DNA of 64,000 nucleotides from Bradyrhizobium diazoefficiens (GTDB taxonomy: Bacteria; Pseudomonadota; Alphaproteobacteria; Rhizobiales; Xanthobacteraceae): the NCBI RefSeq assembly GCF_016616425.1, contig NZ_CP067101.1:6014001-6078000 (forward strand). Direction: 5' to 3'. Under the pieces are notes generated by a model. That model had not been told where the DNA came from and searched no databases. It saw only the letters and a list, made by a program, of their open reading frames with translations. The first letter of the stretch is position 1, and each line of letters begins with the position of its first letter. Shown piece after piece: positions 19,074 through 28,842 of this stretch. The position numbers and the translations under genes were made by a program.

Positions 19074-19817
19074 ATGAAGAAGTTGTTGCTTGTGACTGCC
19101 AGCATCGTCGCGTTGATCGGGGCAGCGCCCGTATTCGCCGCCGATCTCGCTCAGCAGCCCATCTACACCAAGGCACCGCCGCCGCCAGCACCGGTCGCGG
19201 CCGCAATCTATGACTGGAGCGGCTTCTATCTTGGTGCCAATGGCGGCTGGGGTTCGACCCATAGCTCCTGGGATTTTGGAGGCGTCACGCCCGAAGGCTC
19301 TCATGACGCGAGCGGCGGAACCGTTGGTGGCCAGTTTGGTTATCGTTGGCAGACAGGCCAGGTCGTTTTCGGTGTCGAAGGCCAAGGCAACTGGGCCGAT
19401 TTCAACGGCTCCAATGTCAGCACCGCCTTCCCGGGCGACATCAATCAGACGAAGACCGGGTCGTTCGGCCTGCTTACAGGCCAGGTTGGCTATGCCATCA
19501 ACAACGTATTGCTCTACGCCAAGGGCGGTGCGGCGGTGACCGGCAACAGCTATGAGATCAACTCCCTCTCCGGCACTCAGCTGGCGAGCACTGACAAGAC
19601 CCGCTGGGGCGGCGTGGTCGGGGCGGGCATCGAACTCGGCTTCGCGCCGAATTGGTCGGTCGGCGTCGAGTACGACCATATATTCCGGCAAGACGCTAAC
19701 GTGAACTTCAACACCCTCGCGGGTGCGGTCGCTAGCGATCGCATCGGACAGGATTTCGATCTGCTGACTGCGCGGCTCAATTACAAGTTCTGGGGCCCCG
19801 TAGTTCTCAAATACTAA
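19074..19817 (+). CDS. outer membrane beta-barrel protein (Omp25/Omp31 type)
   Basis: 247 residues. A clear signal peptide (MKKLLLVTASIVALIGAAPVFA, cut before ADLA) is followed by a proline-rich linker (KAPPPPAPVAA) and WSGFYLGANGGWG, the opening of the small eight-stranded barrels of Rhizobiales. Alternating strands continue to the C-terminal ARLNYKFWG, with an aromatic residue near the end as needed for barrel assembly. GAAGGAG precedes the ATG. A strong terminator follows 26 bp after the stop, so this is a one-gene unit. Probable role: abundant surface protein, not an open porin. Confidence 0.92.
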   Translation: MKKLLLVTASIVALIGAAPVFAADLAQQPIYTKAPPPPAPVAAAIYDWSGFYLGANGGWGSTHSSWDFGGVTPEGSHDASGGTVGGQFGYRWQTGQVVFGVEGQGNWADFNGSNVSTAFPGDINQTKTGSFGLLTGQVGYAINNVLLYAKGGAAVTGNSYEINSLSGTQLASTDKTRWGGVVGAGIELGFAPNWSVGVEYDHIFRQDANVNFNTLAGAVASDRIGQDFDLLTARLNYKFWGPVVLKY

Positions 19818-19843
19818 TTCCATCGCACCAGAGCGACGTATCG

Positions 19844-19875
19844 AGAGCCCCGGCCCCAGGCCGGGGCTCTTTTTC
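19844..19875 (+). terminator. rho-independent terminator of the outer membrane protein gene
   Basis: AGAGCCCCGG (19844-19853), a 7-nt loop, and CCGGGGCTCT (19861-19870) followed by TTTTC. Confidence 0.9.
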
Positions 19876-21230
19876 AGCTGTTCATTTGCCCCTCAGGCCG
19901 AGATGGCTGAACACGACAACATGAAAAATGTTGAGGGATGACGGTGTCTCCCCGCCTCGGGAGACTGCTCGACAACGTGACTAGAGCGGCGAGCTTACGA
20001 CGTGAGCGTTCTTCTTTGTAGGCGATTTCCTCTGCCTCGTTCTGTGGCAGGACGACGCAGTTACGTTTCATCGCGCGCCAACCGACGTGGGCCGTCGCCG
20101 TAAGGCTCGCCGCGTCGTACCCAACACATCAGGTTACCAATTCCGTCGCGCCAGGCGGTGCAGTCACTGGCTTTCAGCTGCAAAAGCGCCAATCGACCAT
20201 GTCCAGATTGACGCCTCTAAGCCGTCTGACCCGTGCTGAAGCGGTGCCTTCCATCGCGACGAGCGGGAACTGCAATGCTTAGCGCCACGGGCAAGACTCC
20301 GGTCGGGCGCACAAGACGCTTTTCGAACTAGCGGTGCTCTTTCCGGTTCCTGCTCCGTCACTCCAATACCAGCTCGCTTAATCTATTCTAAGCAATGACC
20401 GATCGAGGCACTTGAATCGTACGTTGCGTCAGATTGTACGATTTCGGACAGCGTGGTTCGTGCCTAGAAGTACGATTCCGTACAAGCGTCGTTCGTGCCC
20501 AGAAAGGTTGCGACGGTCTCCCGTCGCGTCAACACTCATGACAGACAGAATGTCTCAGCGCCCAAAGCTCGCCTCGCTCTGTCCCGTCACGCTCCTTCAC
20601 AACCCGGCTCCGCCGCCGGTTGCCAGTATGATCTATGCACCGCTGACAGCGGCGGGTCGGCTCCGGCGGTCTTGCGCATGGAACAAGAGTGGTGATTCGA
20701 CGCCGGGCGCCGTTCTCTTCACATCGTCGCTTCCGGATCAGCGAGCCGTGCAAAGGCTCAACGGCCAATCGTTTCGCGGCCGCACGTCAGACCCGGTGCA
20801 ATGCCGGCGACCACACCGCCTAACATGCATGTTTCACGCCCATGCGGGATATGCCCGCCAATGGTTCGGCGCGAGCGGCGGTGCGTGCACCGTCGCCAGC
20901 CCATCGGACGTGACTGGATGCCGGGTCTGCCGACGTTCGGCGTCCACTGACGGGTCTGCGCCTCGCGGCGAGAGATATTGGGTATCAGTATGACAAAGCC
21001 CAAGCAAATTTGCGGCCAGCAGACGTGACAACGGGCAGTGTACGCGGCGATCGAGACGTCTATGCAAACCGCCCGCATTCTAGGCACGAGTAGTACGCGC
21101 AGCGATGCCGATCGCCTAAATCATCGCTCGTCAGCCGTAAAACCTTCCGCCGTAAGGCGGCACTCGTTTTCAGGTCAACAAACGGGATGAGGAGAATTAG
21201 GTCAAGATTCCAAGAAACGCATTGTCACCG
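19876..21230 (+). other. 1.35-kb region without a recognised gene
   Basis: Contains repeat copy E and a 193-codon plus-strand frame (20412-20993) that opens inside the repeat and has no motif; judged non-coding. No IS ends were seen. Likely eroded island DNA. Confidence 0.5.
20411..20449 (+). repeat. dispersed inverted-repeat element, copy E (best preserved)
   Basis: Perfect 8-bp inverted repeat AATCGTAC (20415-20422) and GTACGATT (20436-20443) around the spacer GTTGCGTCAGATT, followed by TCGGAC as in copy A. Used here as the type copy. Confidence 0.75.
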
Positions 21231-21277
21231 ATCCGCAATGTGAATGCATTTCATCCAAACAATCGATTTACCGATTC
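21231..21277 (+). promoter_or_regulatory. nod box upstream of ttsI
   Basis: The 47-bp stretch begins ATCC and holds ATCCAAACAATCGATTTACC in its second half, matching the NodD-binding nod box with one T fewer than the usual ATTTTACC. It lies 314 bp upstream of ttsI. In B. diazoefficiens and NGR234, ttsI is switched on by NodD and flavonoids through such a box. Confidence 0.85.
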
Positions 21278-21590
21278 AACGTGTTCTCGCAATCATATCG
21301 ACTTCACGATGTCGGGAACCCGTCGATTTGTCGCGGCGACGAGCGAGGGTGCTGCCACGCCTGTCGATGCTTTCGATTGATCCCGTCCTCCGCCCCTGCG
21401 GCAAAGCCAGATCGGACGTCACCAAAATGCATGTGGGATCGAAAATGCGAGTCAAACTAACACAAGTGTTCGATTGGCCAGCGCCCCTCTTCCTCGTCTA
21501 TTCCCCGACACTTTTAAGTTTCGCTCGGGCCATGTTCGCGGGCGACAACGTGCGCAGTGGTTTCGGCATGATTTGAGACGAGGGGATGAA

Positions 21591-22289
21591 ATGCGAACGC
21601 TACTGGTTGATCATGAGAGAGATCCAGCGCGCATTATACACCAAGCGCTTTCTGGCTGTGGGTTCGCCGTTGATTTGGCGTCTACGCTCGATGAGGCAGC
21701 CGCCGCTGTTGGTTGTGCCCGCTATGACATTCTCCTGATCGAGTTGTCTCTACCGGATGGAGACGGCTTGGAGTGGCTAAAGCAGTTGAGGCGCGACGGG
21801 TATTCGATGCCCGCGGTGATGATGAGCAGCCTTAACCAGCTTGGCAGGCGGATCGCGATCTTCAATGGGGGCGCGGACGACTTCCTGCCAAAGCCCGTGG
21901 CTCCTGATGAACTCATCGCCCGGATGCGCGCCACTCTGCGCCGAGCAAACCAAATGACGGCCCCCGTCGTTACTTTTGGAAACCTAGGATTCGATCCCAT
22001 CGGCCGGCAAGCATCCGTCAATGGTCGGCCGCTGAAGATTGCGCGGCGCGAAGTGTGCATTCTTGAACATTTGCTCAGCCGCGCAGGGCGCATCGTGGCG
22101 CGCGCGTCATTGGAGGATGGCCTCTATGCATTTGACAACGAAGTCTCGACCAACGCGCTTGAGGTTGGCATCTATCGTTTACGCGCTCATTTGTGTCAGT
22201 CCGGTGCGACGCTGCGGATCAAGACAGCGCGCGGGATCGGCTACGTTCTTGAAATCCGCGACGTCGGCCGCGTCAGTAATCGAGCTTGA
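21591..22289 (+). CDS. ttsI: TtsI, response-regulator-like activator of type III secretion genes
   Basis: 232 residues from the ATG at 21591, preceded by GAGGGGATG. OmpR-type layout: receiver domain (1-115) and winged-helix DNA-binding domain (about 130-225, with RREVCILEHLLSRAGRIV and ALEVGIYRLRAHL). The phospho-acceptor Asp is replaced by Glu at residue 51 (ILLIELSLPDGDGL), a known feature of rhizobial TtsI, which acts without phosphorylation. A nod box precedes the gene. TtsI binds tts boxes to turn on the type III secretion apparatus and effectors. Here only a stub of a secretin gene follows, so its targets must be elsewhere or lost. Confidence 0.92.
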   Translation: MRTLLVDHERDPARIIHQALSGCGFAVDLASTLDEAAAAVGCARYDILLIELSLPDGDGLEWLKQLRRDGYSMPAVMMSSLNQLGRRIAIFNGGADDFLPKPVAPDELIARMRATLRRANQMTAPVVTFGNLGFDPIGRQASVNGRPLKIARREVCILEHLLSRAGRIVARASLEDGLYAFDNEVSTNALEVGIYRLRAHLCQSGATLRIKTARGIGYVLEIRDVGRVSNRA

Positions 22290-22774
22290 AAGAAGAGATC
22301 ATCTTGAACGTCATTCTTGATAAGCATGCTGGCGCCAATGGTAGAGCGATTGTTGCCAACGCCTTCTCGTCGACCTTTCTGCCTGCTCTGTCGCAGATTT
22401 TGTGCGCGGTCGTTCTGCTATACCCACTAGCTGCTGTAGCTCAGATCAAGCGCGGTGATGGAGGAGGAGCGCCGCGTACGGTCCCTGACAGCATCAGCGG
22501 GACACTGAACCTTACCTCTTCTCTCGGCAAGACAATTCATCTGCCCGCGCCAGCCGCGAGCATCTTTGTCGCCGGCTTCGGAACGCCGGCCGGTCGAAGC
22601 GCAGGCGAACATTGCGAGGGCTCGCTCGTCAGCATCGATGGTCTGACACTTGTCGACGAAATTGCTGAGGTTCCCTGTCAGAACGGAACACCTCCAAGCA
22701 TGCGCTGCAAGAGGAGTTCGGCTTTCGGCAGGGTAATGCTTCGCGAATTCCGCACCGGACCAGATCACAATTGA
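22286..22774 (+). pseudogene. truncated type III secretin gene (rhcC2-like 5' part)
   Basis: The frame overlaps the ttsI stop. It carries a signal-type hydrophobic stretch (LPALSQILCAVVLLYPLAAVAQ), then LNLTSSLGKTIHLPAPAASIFVA, the N-terminal domain shared by secretins of the CpaC/RhcC2 class. After about residue 97 the sequence no longer resembles a secretin and stops after 162 residues, against several hundred for a full protein. In NGR234 and Bradyrhizobium rhcC2 follows ttsI, so the order is conserved while the gene is cut. The joint near 22578 may mark a deletion. What fills 22580-22870 is unknown. Confidence 0.7.
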
Positions 22775-22876
22775 GGGCCACCCAGCGGCATGCAGACGCC
22801 TTCCCAAGAACGGCGCAAACTTCCTCGCCACCCGCCGAGCCGCTTGAGCGGAGGAACAGCCATTGCGAAAGGCCAC

Positions 22877-24046
22877 TTAGCGCACCTTCAGCCCCACAAC
22901 GTAGCCGTTCTCGCGCTTGGCCTTGATCGAAAGACTGAACGGCAAGGTCGGCTCATCGAGGATTGATCCCGAGGAAAACGGCGCTTCGAACAATTCCCCA
23001 TAGTTGAAATTCGCCGTTGTTTTGGCCGGCACGATTCTCACCGGGCTATGGCCAGTCGGGATCCTGGCATCGACGCTGTAAACAAGAACACCAGCGCCGG
23101 TCGTTGTGCCATTGTGGCCTCGAATCGGCTGTGCAAGTTCGAGCGCATACACTTTCGATGGGTTCAAGGCATTGTCGGCTGGCACCACAATCATTGAGGT
23201 TCCTGTGCAGCCTGGCAGCGGTGTGAGGACAGTCTCGAAGTCCCCATGCGCCAGATATGTCTTGCGCTCGTCTGAAAGCCAGCCAAGTTTGTGGCGATGC
23301 CAGCCGATCAGCGAAGCGCCCCGAAAGATATCGCCCATGACGTCCCAGGAGCCGGTCGTAAATCGCAATGGCTCGTAGTTATAGAGGTCAGGTAAGCCGA
23401 GGGTATGGCATACCTCATGACACAGGTTCATGTGATTGTTGGTATAGCTGTCCTTGCCGAAGGTCACGCCCCAGCGAACCGGCCCCGTTGGAGTCATGGG
23501 CACCCTGGCCAGCGTGGCGATGAATGTTGGTGAAATAGCAATTGCGTCGGTCTTCGCGCCAACGACAAGCAACAGCGGATGGATCCGGACGTCGAGCTCT
23601 GGGAACAGTGCTGCGGCGTCTGAGATATAGTCCTTGTGCTGCTCGAATGTGAAACGTTTGTTGGCGCTGGTGTAGCTGGTCGATGGCTTAGGCATGCGTC
23701 GCCAGCCAGGAATTCTGGCAATGTCGAACGCAAGGCGCCCGTACGATTGGTCCCTAAACCATTTCTCGGCCTTACCGTATCCGGTGAGATGATCAGCTAT
23801 CGCGTCCGTGCCGCTGATATCGCCGGGTGCGTCAGCGAAATCCACAAAGACCATCATCGCTCTCAGCGATCCAACAGATGGCAGGCTTCGAGAGTCCGTC
23901 TGACCTTCGCTCAAATAGATATTCCGCTTTCGGTCAAGAACCGGGATTTGGTCTGCCGTGGCGACTCGCGCCGGGCATCCGGTTACCACCGGAAGCAACG
24001 CTGAAGCTCCAAGCGCTAACACATTACGACGCGTGATCTCTGACAT
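22877..24046 (-). CDS. M6-family metalloprotease, Tat-type lipoprotein
   Basis: 389 residues from the ATG at 24046. The N-terminus has twin Arg at 6-7, a hydrophobic stretch and a lipobox-like VVTGC with Cys 24, so it is probably exported by Tat and lipid-anchored. The zinc site HEVCHTLGLPDLY (His 210, Glu 211, His 214, downstream Asp 220) and the following GSWDVMGD are signatures of M6 (immune inhibitor A-like) peptidases. The protein has no obvious C-terminal carbohydrate-binding or PKD domain. It lies tail to tail with the secretin stub; a link to type III secretion is not shown. Confidence 0.85.
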   Translation of the reverse strand: MSEITRRNVLALGASALLPVVTGCPARVATADQIPVLDRKRNIYLSEGQTDSRSLPSVGSLRAMMVFVDFADAPGDISGTDAIADHLTGYGKAEKWFRDQSYGRLAFDIARIPGWRRMPKPSTSYTSANKRFTFEQHKDYISDAAALFPELDVRIHPLLLVVGAKTDAIAISPTFIATLARVPMTPTGPVRWGVTFGKDSYTNNHMNLCHEVCHTLGLPDLYNYEPLRFTTGSWDVMGDIFRGASLIGWHRHKLGWLSDERKTYLAHGDFETVLTPLPGCTGTSMIVVPADNALNPSKVYALELAQPIRGHNGTTTGAGVLVYSVDARIPTGHSPVRIVPAKTTANFNYGELFEAPFSSGSILDEPTLPFSLSIKAKRENGYVVGLKVR

Positions 24047-24149
24047 GCTTGTCTCGAAGTCTCCCCAGTCCGGGCCTGACAACGCTCTGAACTCGAAGGG
24101 CAGAGCGTCATCTTGAGCGCGCTCCTTCAGTGGAGCGCCGTCGCACGAA

Positions 24150-24510
24150 GCCCAATCTCTCGCGATGAAGCCGCAACCAGTGGAGCGGTTGTGCGAGGAG
24201 GAATTATAGAAATGAATCAAGCTCACGCTCCTCCCAATTGTGGTAGGGAGCTGCGATCGGGCTTCCCGGTATTCTTCCCCTTTGAACCGATAAATCGCTC
24301 GCACCGAAACCGCCACAGCGGGCGTAGAATGACGGGTCGGCACATTCAAAAATGGGGAGACGCTCCCAGCGTCATCGTGGGACGCCGCCCAGGCGAGGGG
24401 AAGCAAGACGAGAGGTAAGGACCAGGCCGAGGACGAATACAGCATTGGCAGGTCACGTGCGCGAGGGCATGTGACGTCCTGCTGAGCGGTCTGGATGCGA
24501 GCTAGGTCAA
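24150..24510 (+). repeat. degenerate copy of the P450 upstream region and first codons
   Basis: About 340 bp here is plainly related to 39525-39895, the upstream region and 5' end of the cytochrome P450 gene at 39810. Shared blocks include CATTCAAAAAT, CGCCCAGGCGAG, GAAGCAAGA, GAGAGGT and TTGGCAGGTCACG. Where the P450 starts with ATGAATACAATG, this copy has AATACAGCATTG and soon meets stops. It is a promoter duplication with a dead P450 start. It may contain the promoter of the divergent M6 protease gene. Confidence 0.8.
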
Positions 24511-24992
24511 GCACTTCCAAAGACGCAATGGCCTTTCTTCCAACCGCTGCGAAGGGAAAATCGCGATCACTCCTGTAGACATCCTCCCTATGGTCCGGCT
24601 TGGTTCATGACATCCTCATGAGCTCGAGCTGTTAGTGCATCCCGTTCCTCGACATTCAGATAGGCCTAGGCGCAGCCCGAATCTTCGTGGAGGGACGATT
24701 GACTTTGGCGTGATGTCGAGAAGATGCTCGCGGTCAGCCGCAAAGCGGGCTCCCCCACAGCTTGGAATGTCGCAGCAGATTTGGCCGTCGCTCTACGTCT
24801 TCACACCGCCTCATTGTCCAGCGTCAGCATCAATGCGACCGGCTGCAGGTCTCACGGAGCGAGAATGACCGGCGCCTCTTTCGAGAATTGGACTAGGTAG
24901 AGCGCAAAAGCACCGTAGGGGTTCATATATCGGCCAACATCTGCGACAAGAGGAGTACTGGTCGAGGCAAGAGCCTTAGGCTTGCGTGCAAA
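24511..24992 (+). other. intergenic, no recognised gene
   Basis: No ORF with a recognisable motif, terminator or promoter was seen between the P450-like duplicate and the methyltransferase gene. Confidence 0.4.
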
Positions 24993-25952
24993 TTGAAATG
25001 TGGAGACGTTGGGTTGCGAGCAGATTTTTCGCGTATCAATCGGGATAAGGCAATCTTCGATGACATTTACGCTTTGGATGATCCAAGAGCGTATTTCTCC
25101 GTTCTGGGAGGCTTGGATTATATGATCCCGGATGTGGCAGAGCCGGTCGTGCGTCAAATTCTGGCGGCGAAAGCTTCCACAACCAGCGTTAAGCCGATCG
25201 TGCTCGATGTCGGATGTTCATACGGCATCAACGCGGCGGTGCATCGGTTTCCACTGACCTTCGGCGGCTTGCGTCACCGCTATGCCCGGCGCGAGATGAG
25301 GGCGATCAGTTCCGAGACACTGGTGGATCTCGATCGCAAGTTCTATTCGGCTTGGCCTGATGTTGGTCTAGCGCGGTTTATCGGTCTCGATGTATCGGCG
25401 CCGGCAATCCGTTATGCAACGGCCGTTGGCCTGCTTGAGCAGGGCGTTGTCGCCGATCTTGAAAAGGAATCGCTTTCGACAGAAGGCGCGCAGATTCTCC
25501 GTTCAGTTGACGTCATCATGTCGACGGGCTGCATCGGCTATGTGACCGAGAAGACGTTCAGCAAAATTCTCGATGTGACAGAGACGCGTCCATGGATCAT
25601 CTCTTTCGTGCTGCGGATGTTCCCGTATGATTCGTTGGCTGCGACATTCGCGAAGCGTGGCCTTGTGACGGAACGCCTTACTGGTGCGACATTTATTCAG
25701 CGTCGATTTCGCGACGCTGAGGAATTTGAAAGGAGCTTGGCCACGTTGGCAGCTCTTGGCGTCGATGCGACCGGCCTCGAATCGGAAGGTCTATTCCACG
25801 CCGATCTGATCTTGTCGCGACCTAAATCGGATGCATGCGCCGTTCCTCTGGACGACATCGTCACCGTTGCCAGCGGTCGAGGTCGGCCAATCGGGCCGCG
25901 TTACGTTCACGTTGGAGGTCACGAGGGTTTGCAGGTCGCACTGGAGCCATGA
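24993..25952 (+). CDS. class I SAM-dependent methyltransferase-like protein
   Basis: About 319 residues if read from TTG at 24993; TTG at 25014 is an alternative, and no in-frame ATG occurs before codon 44 (YMIPDV). Motif I is VLDVGCSYGINA near residue 70, with a later acidic FIGLDVS strand and a VIMSTGCIGYVT motif IV-like segment, as in Rossmann-fold methyltransferases. The lack of an ATG suggests either a real TTG start or a lost 5' end. Neighbours give no hint of the substrate. Confidence 0.75.
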   Translation: MKCGDVGLRADFSRINRDKAIFDDIYALDDPRAYFSVLGGLDYMIPDVAEPVVRQILAAKASTTSVKPIVLDVGCSYGINAAVHRFPLTFGGLRHRYARREMRAISSETLVDLDRKFYSAWPDVGLARFIGLDVSAPAIRYATAVGLLEQGVVADLEKESLSTEGAQILRSVDVIMSTGCIGYVTEKTFSKILDVTETRPWIISFVLRMFPYDSLAATFAKRGLVTERLTGATFIQRRFRDAEEFERSLATLAALGVDATGLESEGLFHADLILSRPKSDACAVPLDDIVTVASGRGRPIGPRYVHVGGHEGLQVALEP

Positions 25953-26883
25953 GAGGTTCGCGTTTTCAAGGATAGCCGCGCGTGCGCCCCCGGAACGGCG
26001 CACGGAAGCAGATCATGCTCGCATCCTTTCGAGGTTGGAGCATGATCAGGCTTGACTGCGCGGCTGCGACGCGCGTATCCACCGAGCGCGGCGATATCGG
26101 GTCCGGGCGGCAGGTGCGCATCGAGCAACGCGTTGCTCGATATCTCTCGTGCTCGACTCCATAGCAGAGTGAGCGAATTGGCTTCGCCGTTTCCGAGACT
26201 GAAACGGGGCGGCATCCCGATGCCATCGGTCAGTGGGGCGTCAGGAACTGCCCGCTCAATAGCATCATGTCAGTGGCCCGTACCGAAACGGCGCTCAGCG
26301 CCGCCGATCCGGAAGATGCCAGCGACTTCAGAGCCAATGCCGCGCGGCTAAAGGCATGTAAACGCGAGCCAGCACGTCTTAATTCGCATGTCGCCTGCAA
26401 TCGCGCTCGCGCTCTGGATGTTCCATGATCTCGCAGCAACGGGGCGAATGCGGGCCAGATCGAGCATTGGGCTTGCGCCTTCGTTCGGCACAACCGGCGC
26501 CGGCAGCGCAACGATCTCCATCTATTCTCGCAAACTGGCTCTCAAGAGGCTTGAATCGGACGTAACGTGAGCTTGTATCATCATACAAGTAAGGCGGCGG
26601 ACCGCGTCCGACCGTCGGTCACTCCTGACGCGTGATGAGACTTGTGAACCTCTCAGACCTTCGAACCTGCATCGGAAAACTCTGTTCTGATGCCCGGGCA
26701 ATCCCCACACGACCAATCGGTCACCATGCGCGGTCCCGCGGCCGCTCGGGTGAATCGGGCCTCTGAGATCGGAGCGCGACATTCTCAGATCACGGCGGGG
26801 CTTGAACGCAAGCTCGCCCAACGCACGACCATCACGCCCTGCAGCATGAACAATATCGTAGATCAGACCGAAAGAGGATAGCC
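25953..26883 (+). other. 930-bp region with repeat copy F and a possible gene remnant
   Basis: An open plus-strand stretch around 26215-26428 reads GQWGVRNCPLNSIM and ARLKACKREPARL, which looks once-coding, but no start or family was recognised. Repeat copy F follows at 26550. Confidence 0.4.
26550..26589 (+). repeat. dispersed inverted-repeat element, copy F
   Basis: Half-site AATCGGAC (26554-26561), spacer GTAACGTGAGCTT, then GTATCATC. It lies about 300 bp upstream of the cysteine-rich secreted protein gene. Confidence 0.6.
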
Positions 26884-27189
26884 GTGAACCACAAGCAGCG
26901 AACCAACCGCTCGTCGCGCCCCAGAGCGCATGGCTATACAATTGCTCTTTTTGGCGTTGCGATGACGACAGCTCTGTGCTGCGGAAGTTCAGGTGCGCGA
27001 AATCGGCCGGTCCCAGCGGAGGCGCGACAGGCGTGCACACCGGATGCCCTTCGTCTCTGCGGCGCCCATATACCTGATGAGGACGCCGTCGCGGCCTGTC
27101 TCAAAGTCAATGTCCAACGCTTGAGCGTACAGTGTCGTCAGTTCATCTCAGTTCGGGATGCTGCCACAGGAAATGGGGGCCCAAGATGA
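26884..27189 (+). CDS. small secreted cysteine-rich protein
   Basis: 101 residues from a GTG at 26884. A basic N-terminus and hydrophobic segment (YTIALFGVAMTTALCC) form a signal peptide. The mature part has paired cysteines in CTPDALRLC, VAACLKVN and VQCRQF, a pattern common in short periplasmic proteins of Bradyrhizobium. Function unknown. It precedes the acyl-CoA carboxylase operon by 180 bp on the same strand. Confidence 0.6.
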   Translation: MNHKQRTNRSSRPRAHGYTIALFGVAMTTALCCGSSGARNRPVPAEARQACTPDALRLCGAHIPDEDAVAACLKVNVQRLSVQCRQFISVRDAATGNGGPR

Positions 27190-27365
27190 GGTGCGCGTGC
27201 CAGCTGGTTTCGCTTGGTCTCATTTGTGGCGCGGCCGGTGTGCCTGGCGCCACCTTAGACCGATCCGATCAATGGTTGTGATACGTGACGCGGGGCTCAC
27301 AGGACGATCGTCGGGCTCAAGCTAACGTCTGTAGTCGGGCACACCAAGCAGCTGAAGATATCCCA

Positions 27366-28841
27366 ATGCACGAACTGCCCTTTGATACTGTTCTGATCGC
27401 CAACAGGGGCGAGATCGCTGTTCGTATCATCAAGACCCTTCGCAAGCTGGGGCTTCGTTCTGCGATCGTCTATCACGACATTGATGCCGGCACGCTTGCC
27501 GTCTCCATGGCCGATGCAGCCATCGCGATCGACGGACGCACACCGATTGCTGCCTATCTCGACGTCCCGCAGATTATCGCCGCCGCCCTAAAAGCGAACG
27601 CTGGTGCACTGCATCCAGGCTATGGATTTCTGTCGGAGAACGCGGAGTTCGCCAGGGCCGTTACGAGCGCCGGCATCACCTTCATCGGACCTGCCCCCGA
27701 AAGCATCGAACTGATGGGCGACAAAATTCGAGCTCGCAACTTCGTTCAGCGGCACGGGTTTCCAGTCGTTCCTTGCGCCATCGAGGAAGATGATCCAACG
27801 ACCTTCGTGCGCAGAGCCCGGGCCATGGGACCCCCTTTACTCGTCAAACCTTCCGCGGCCGGTGGCGGCAAGGGCATGCAGATTGTGCGCGACATCGGGC
27901 TCCTGGAGGACGCAATTGCGCAGGCGCGCAGCGAGGCGCAGCGCTATTTCGGAGACGGCCGGCTTTACGTCGAGCGATATATCGAAACCCCGCGCCATAT
28001 CGAAGTCCAGGTGCTCGGCGACGCCTTCGGAAACGTTACTCATCTGTTCGAGCGCGAGTGCTCGATCCAGCGTCGGTTTCAGAAGATCATCGAAGAGGCT
28101 CCGGCTTCGGGACTGTCGTCGGAGTTGCGTCAACGAATCTGCGATGCCGCCGTCGGCATCGCCCGTGCAGCCAACTATCGCAGTGCGGGCACGGTCGAAT
28201 TCCTCCTTGGCGGACGAGAGTTCTACTTTCTGGAAATGAACACACGCTTGCAAGTTGAGCATCCCGTAACCGAGATGATCACCGGCATTGACCTTGTTGC
28301 CGAACAGATCCACATCGCTGCGGTCAGCCCACTTCGATTGGCACAATCGGACATTGTGCCGAGCGGACACGCGATCGAAGCCAGGTTGTGTGCCGAAGCG
28401 CCGGAGCGCGGATATGCTCCAACAACAGGCAAGGTCCTTGTACTCGACTATCCTGATGGCGACGGTATACGCATCGACAGTGGCCTTTCGCGAGGTCAGA
28501 CGGTCACCACAGCATTCGACCCCTTGCTCGCCAAGATCATCGTGCATGCGCCCTCGCGTATCGAGACTGCGCAAAGGGCGCATCGCGCGATGCGGGACTT
28601 GGTGCTTCTCGGTTGCACAACCAACGCCAGCTTCCTTGCCCGTATCCTCGCGGACGAGGGATTTCTGCATGGACACATTCACACGGGTTATCTTGAGGAA
28701 CATCCACATATCGCCGCAGGCGACCCCAGGGCCGACTTGTCGGCCTTCCTGGCAGCAGGCGCCCTCCTGACCGGACCGGTCCGAGAATCGGCAGATGCCG
28801 TATCCGACCTTCACGCGGCGCTGGGCAGTTGGAGAAACTAA
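27366..28841 (+). CDS. biotin carboxylase subunit of an acyl-CoA carboxylase
   Basis: 491 residues from the ATG at 27366; frame continues upstream but ANRGEIAVRI directly after this start fits the family. ATP-grasp biotin carboxylase: GYGFLSENAEFA, the glycine-rich VKPSAAGGGKGMQI, HIEVQVLGD, ECSIQRRFQKIIEEAP and the catalytic EMNTRLQVEHPVTE are all present. The protein charges biotin with CO2 using ATP and bicarbonate. Its stop is one base from the next gene (biotin carrier), which is one base from the carboxyltransferase, so the three form one operon and one enzyme. Confidence 0.93.
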   Translation: MHELPFDTVLIANRGEIAVRIIKTLRKLGLRSAIVYHDIDAGTLAVSMADAAIAIDGRTPIAAYLDVPQIIAAALKANAGALHPGYGFLSENAEFARAVTSAGITFIGPAPESIELMGDKIRARNFVQRHGFPVVPCAIEEDDPTTFVRRARAMGPPLLVKPSAAGGGKGMQIVRDIGLLEDAIAQARSEAQRYFGDGRLYVERYIETPRHIEVQVLGDAFGNVTHLFERECSIQRRFQKIIEEAPASGLSSELRQRICDAAVGIARAANYRSAGTVEFLLGGREFYFLEMNTRLQVEHPVTEMITGIDLVAEQIHIAAVSPLRLAQSDIVPSGHAIEARLCAEAPERGYAPTTGKVLVLDYPDGDGIRIDSGLSRGQTVTTAFDPLLAKIIVHAPSRIETAQRAHRAMRDLVLLGCTTNASFLARILADEGFLHGHIHTGYLEEHPHIAAGDPRADLSAFLAAGALLTGPVRESADAVSDLHAALGSWRN

Positions 28842-28842
28842 C

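Noticed and set aside
20412..20993. 193-codon open frame opening in repeat copy E
   Set aside because: Begins inside a repeat, is Arg/Ser/Pro-rich, shows no motif and has no ribosome binding site.
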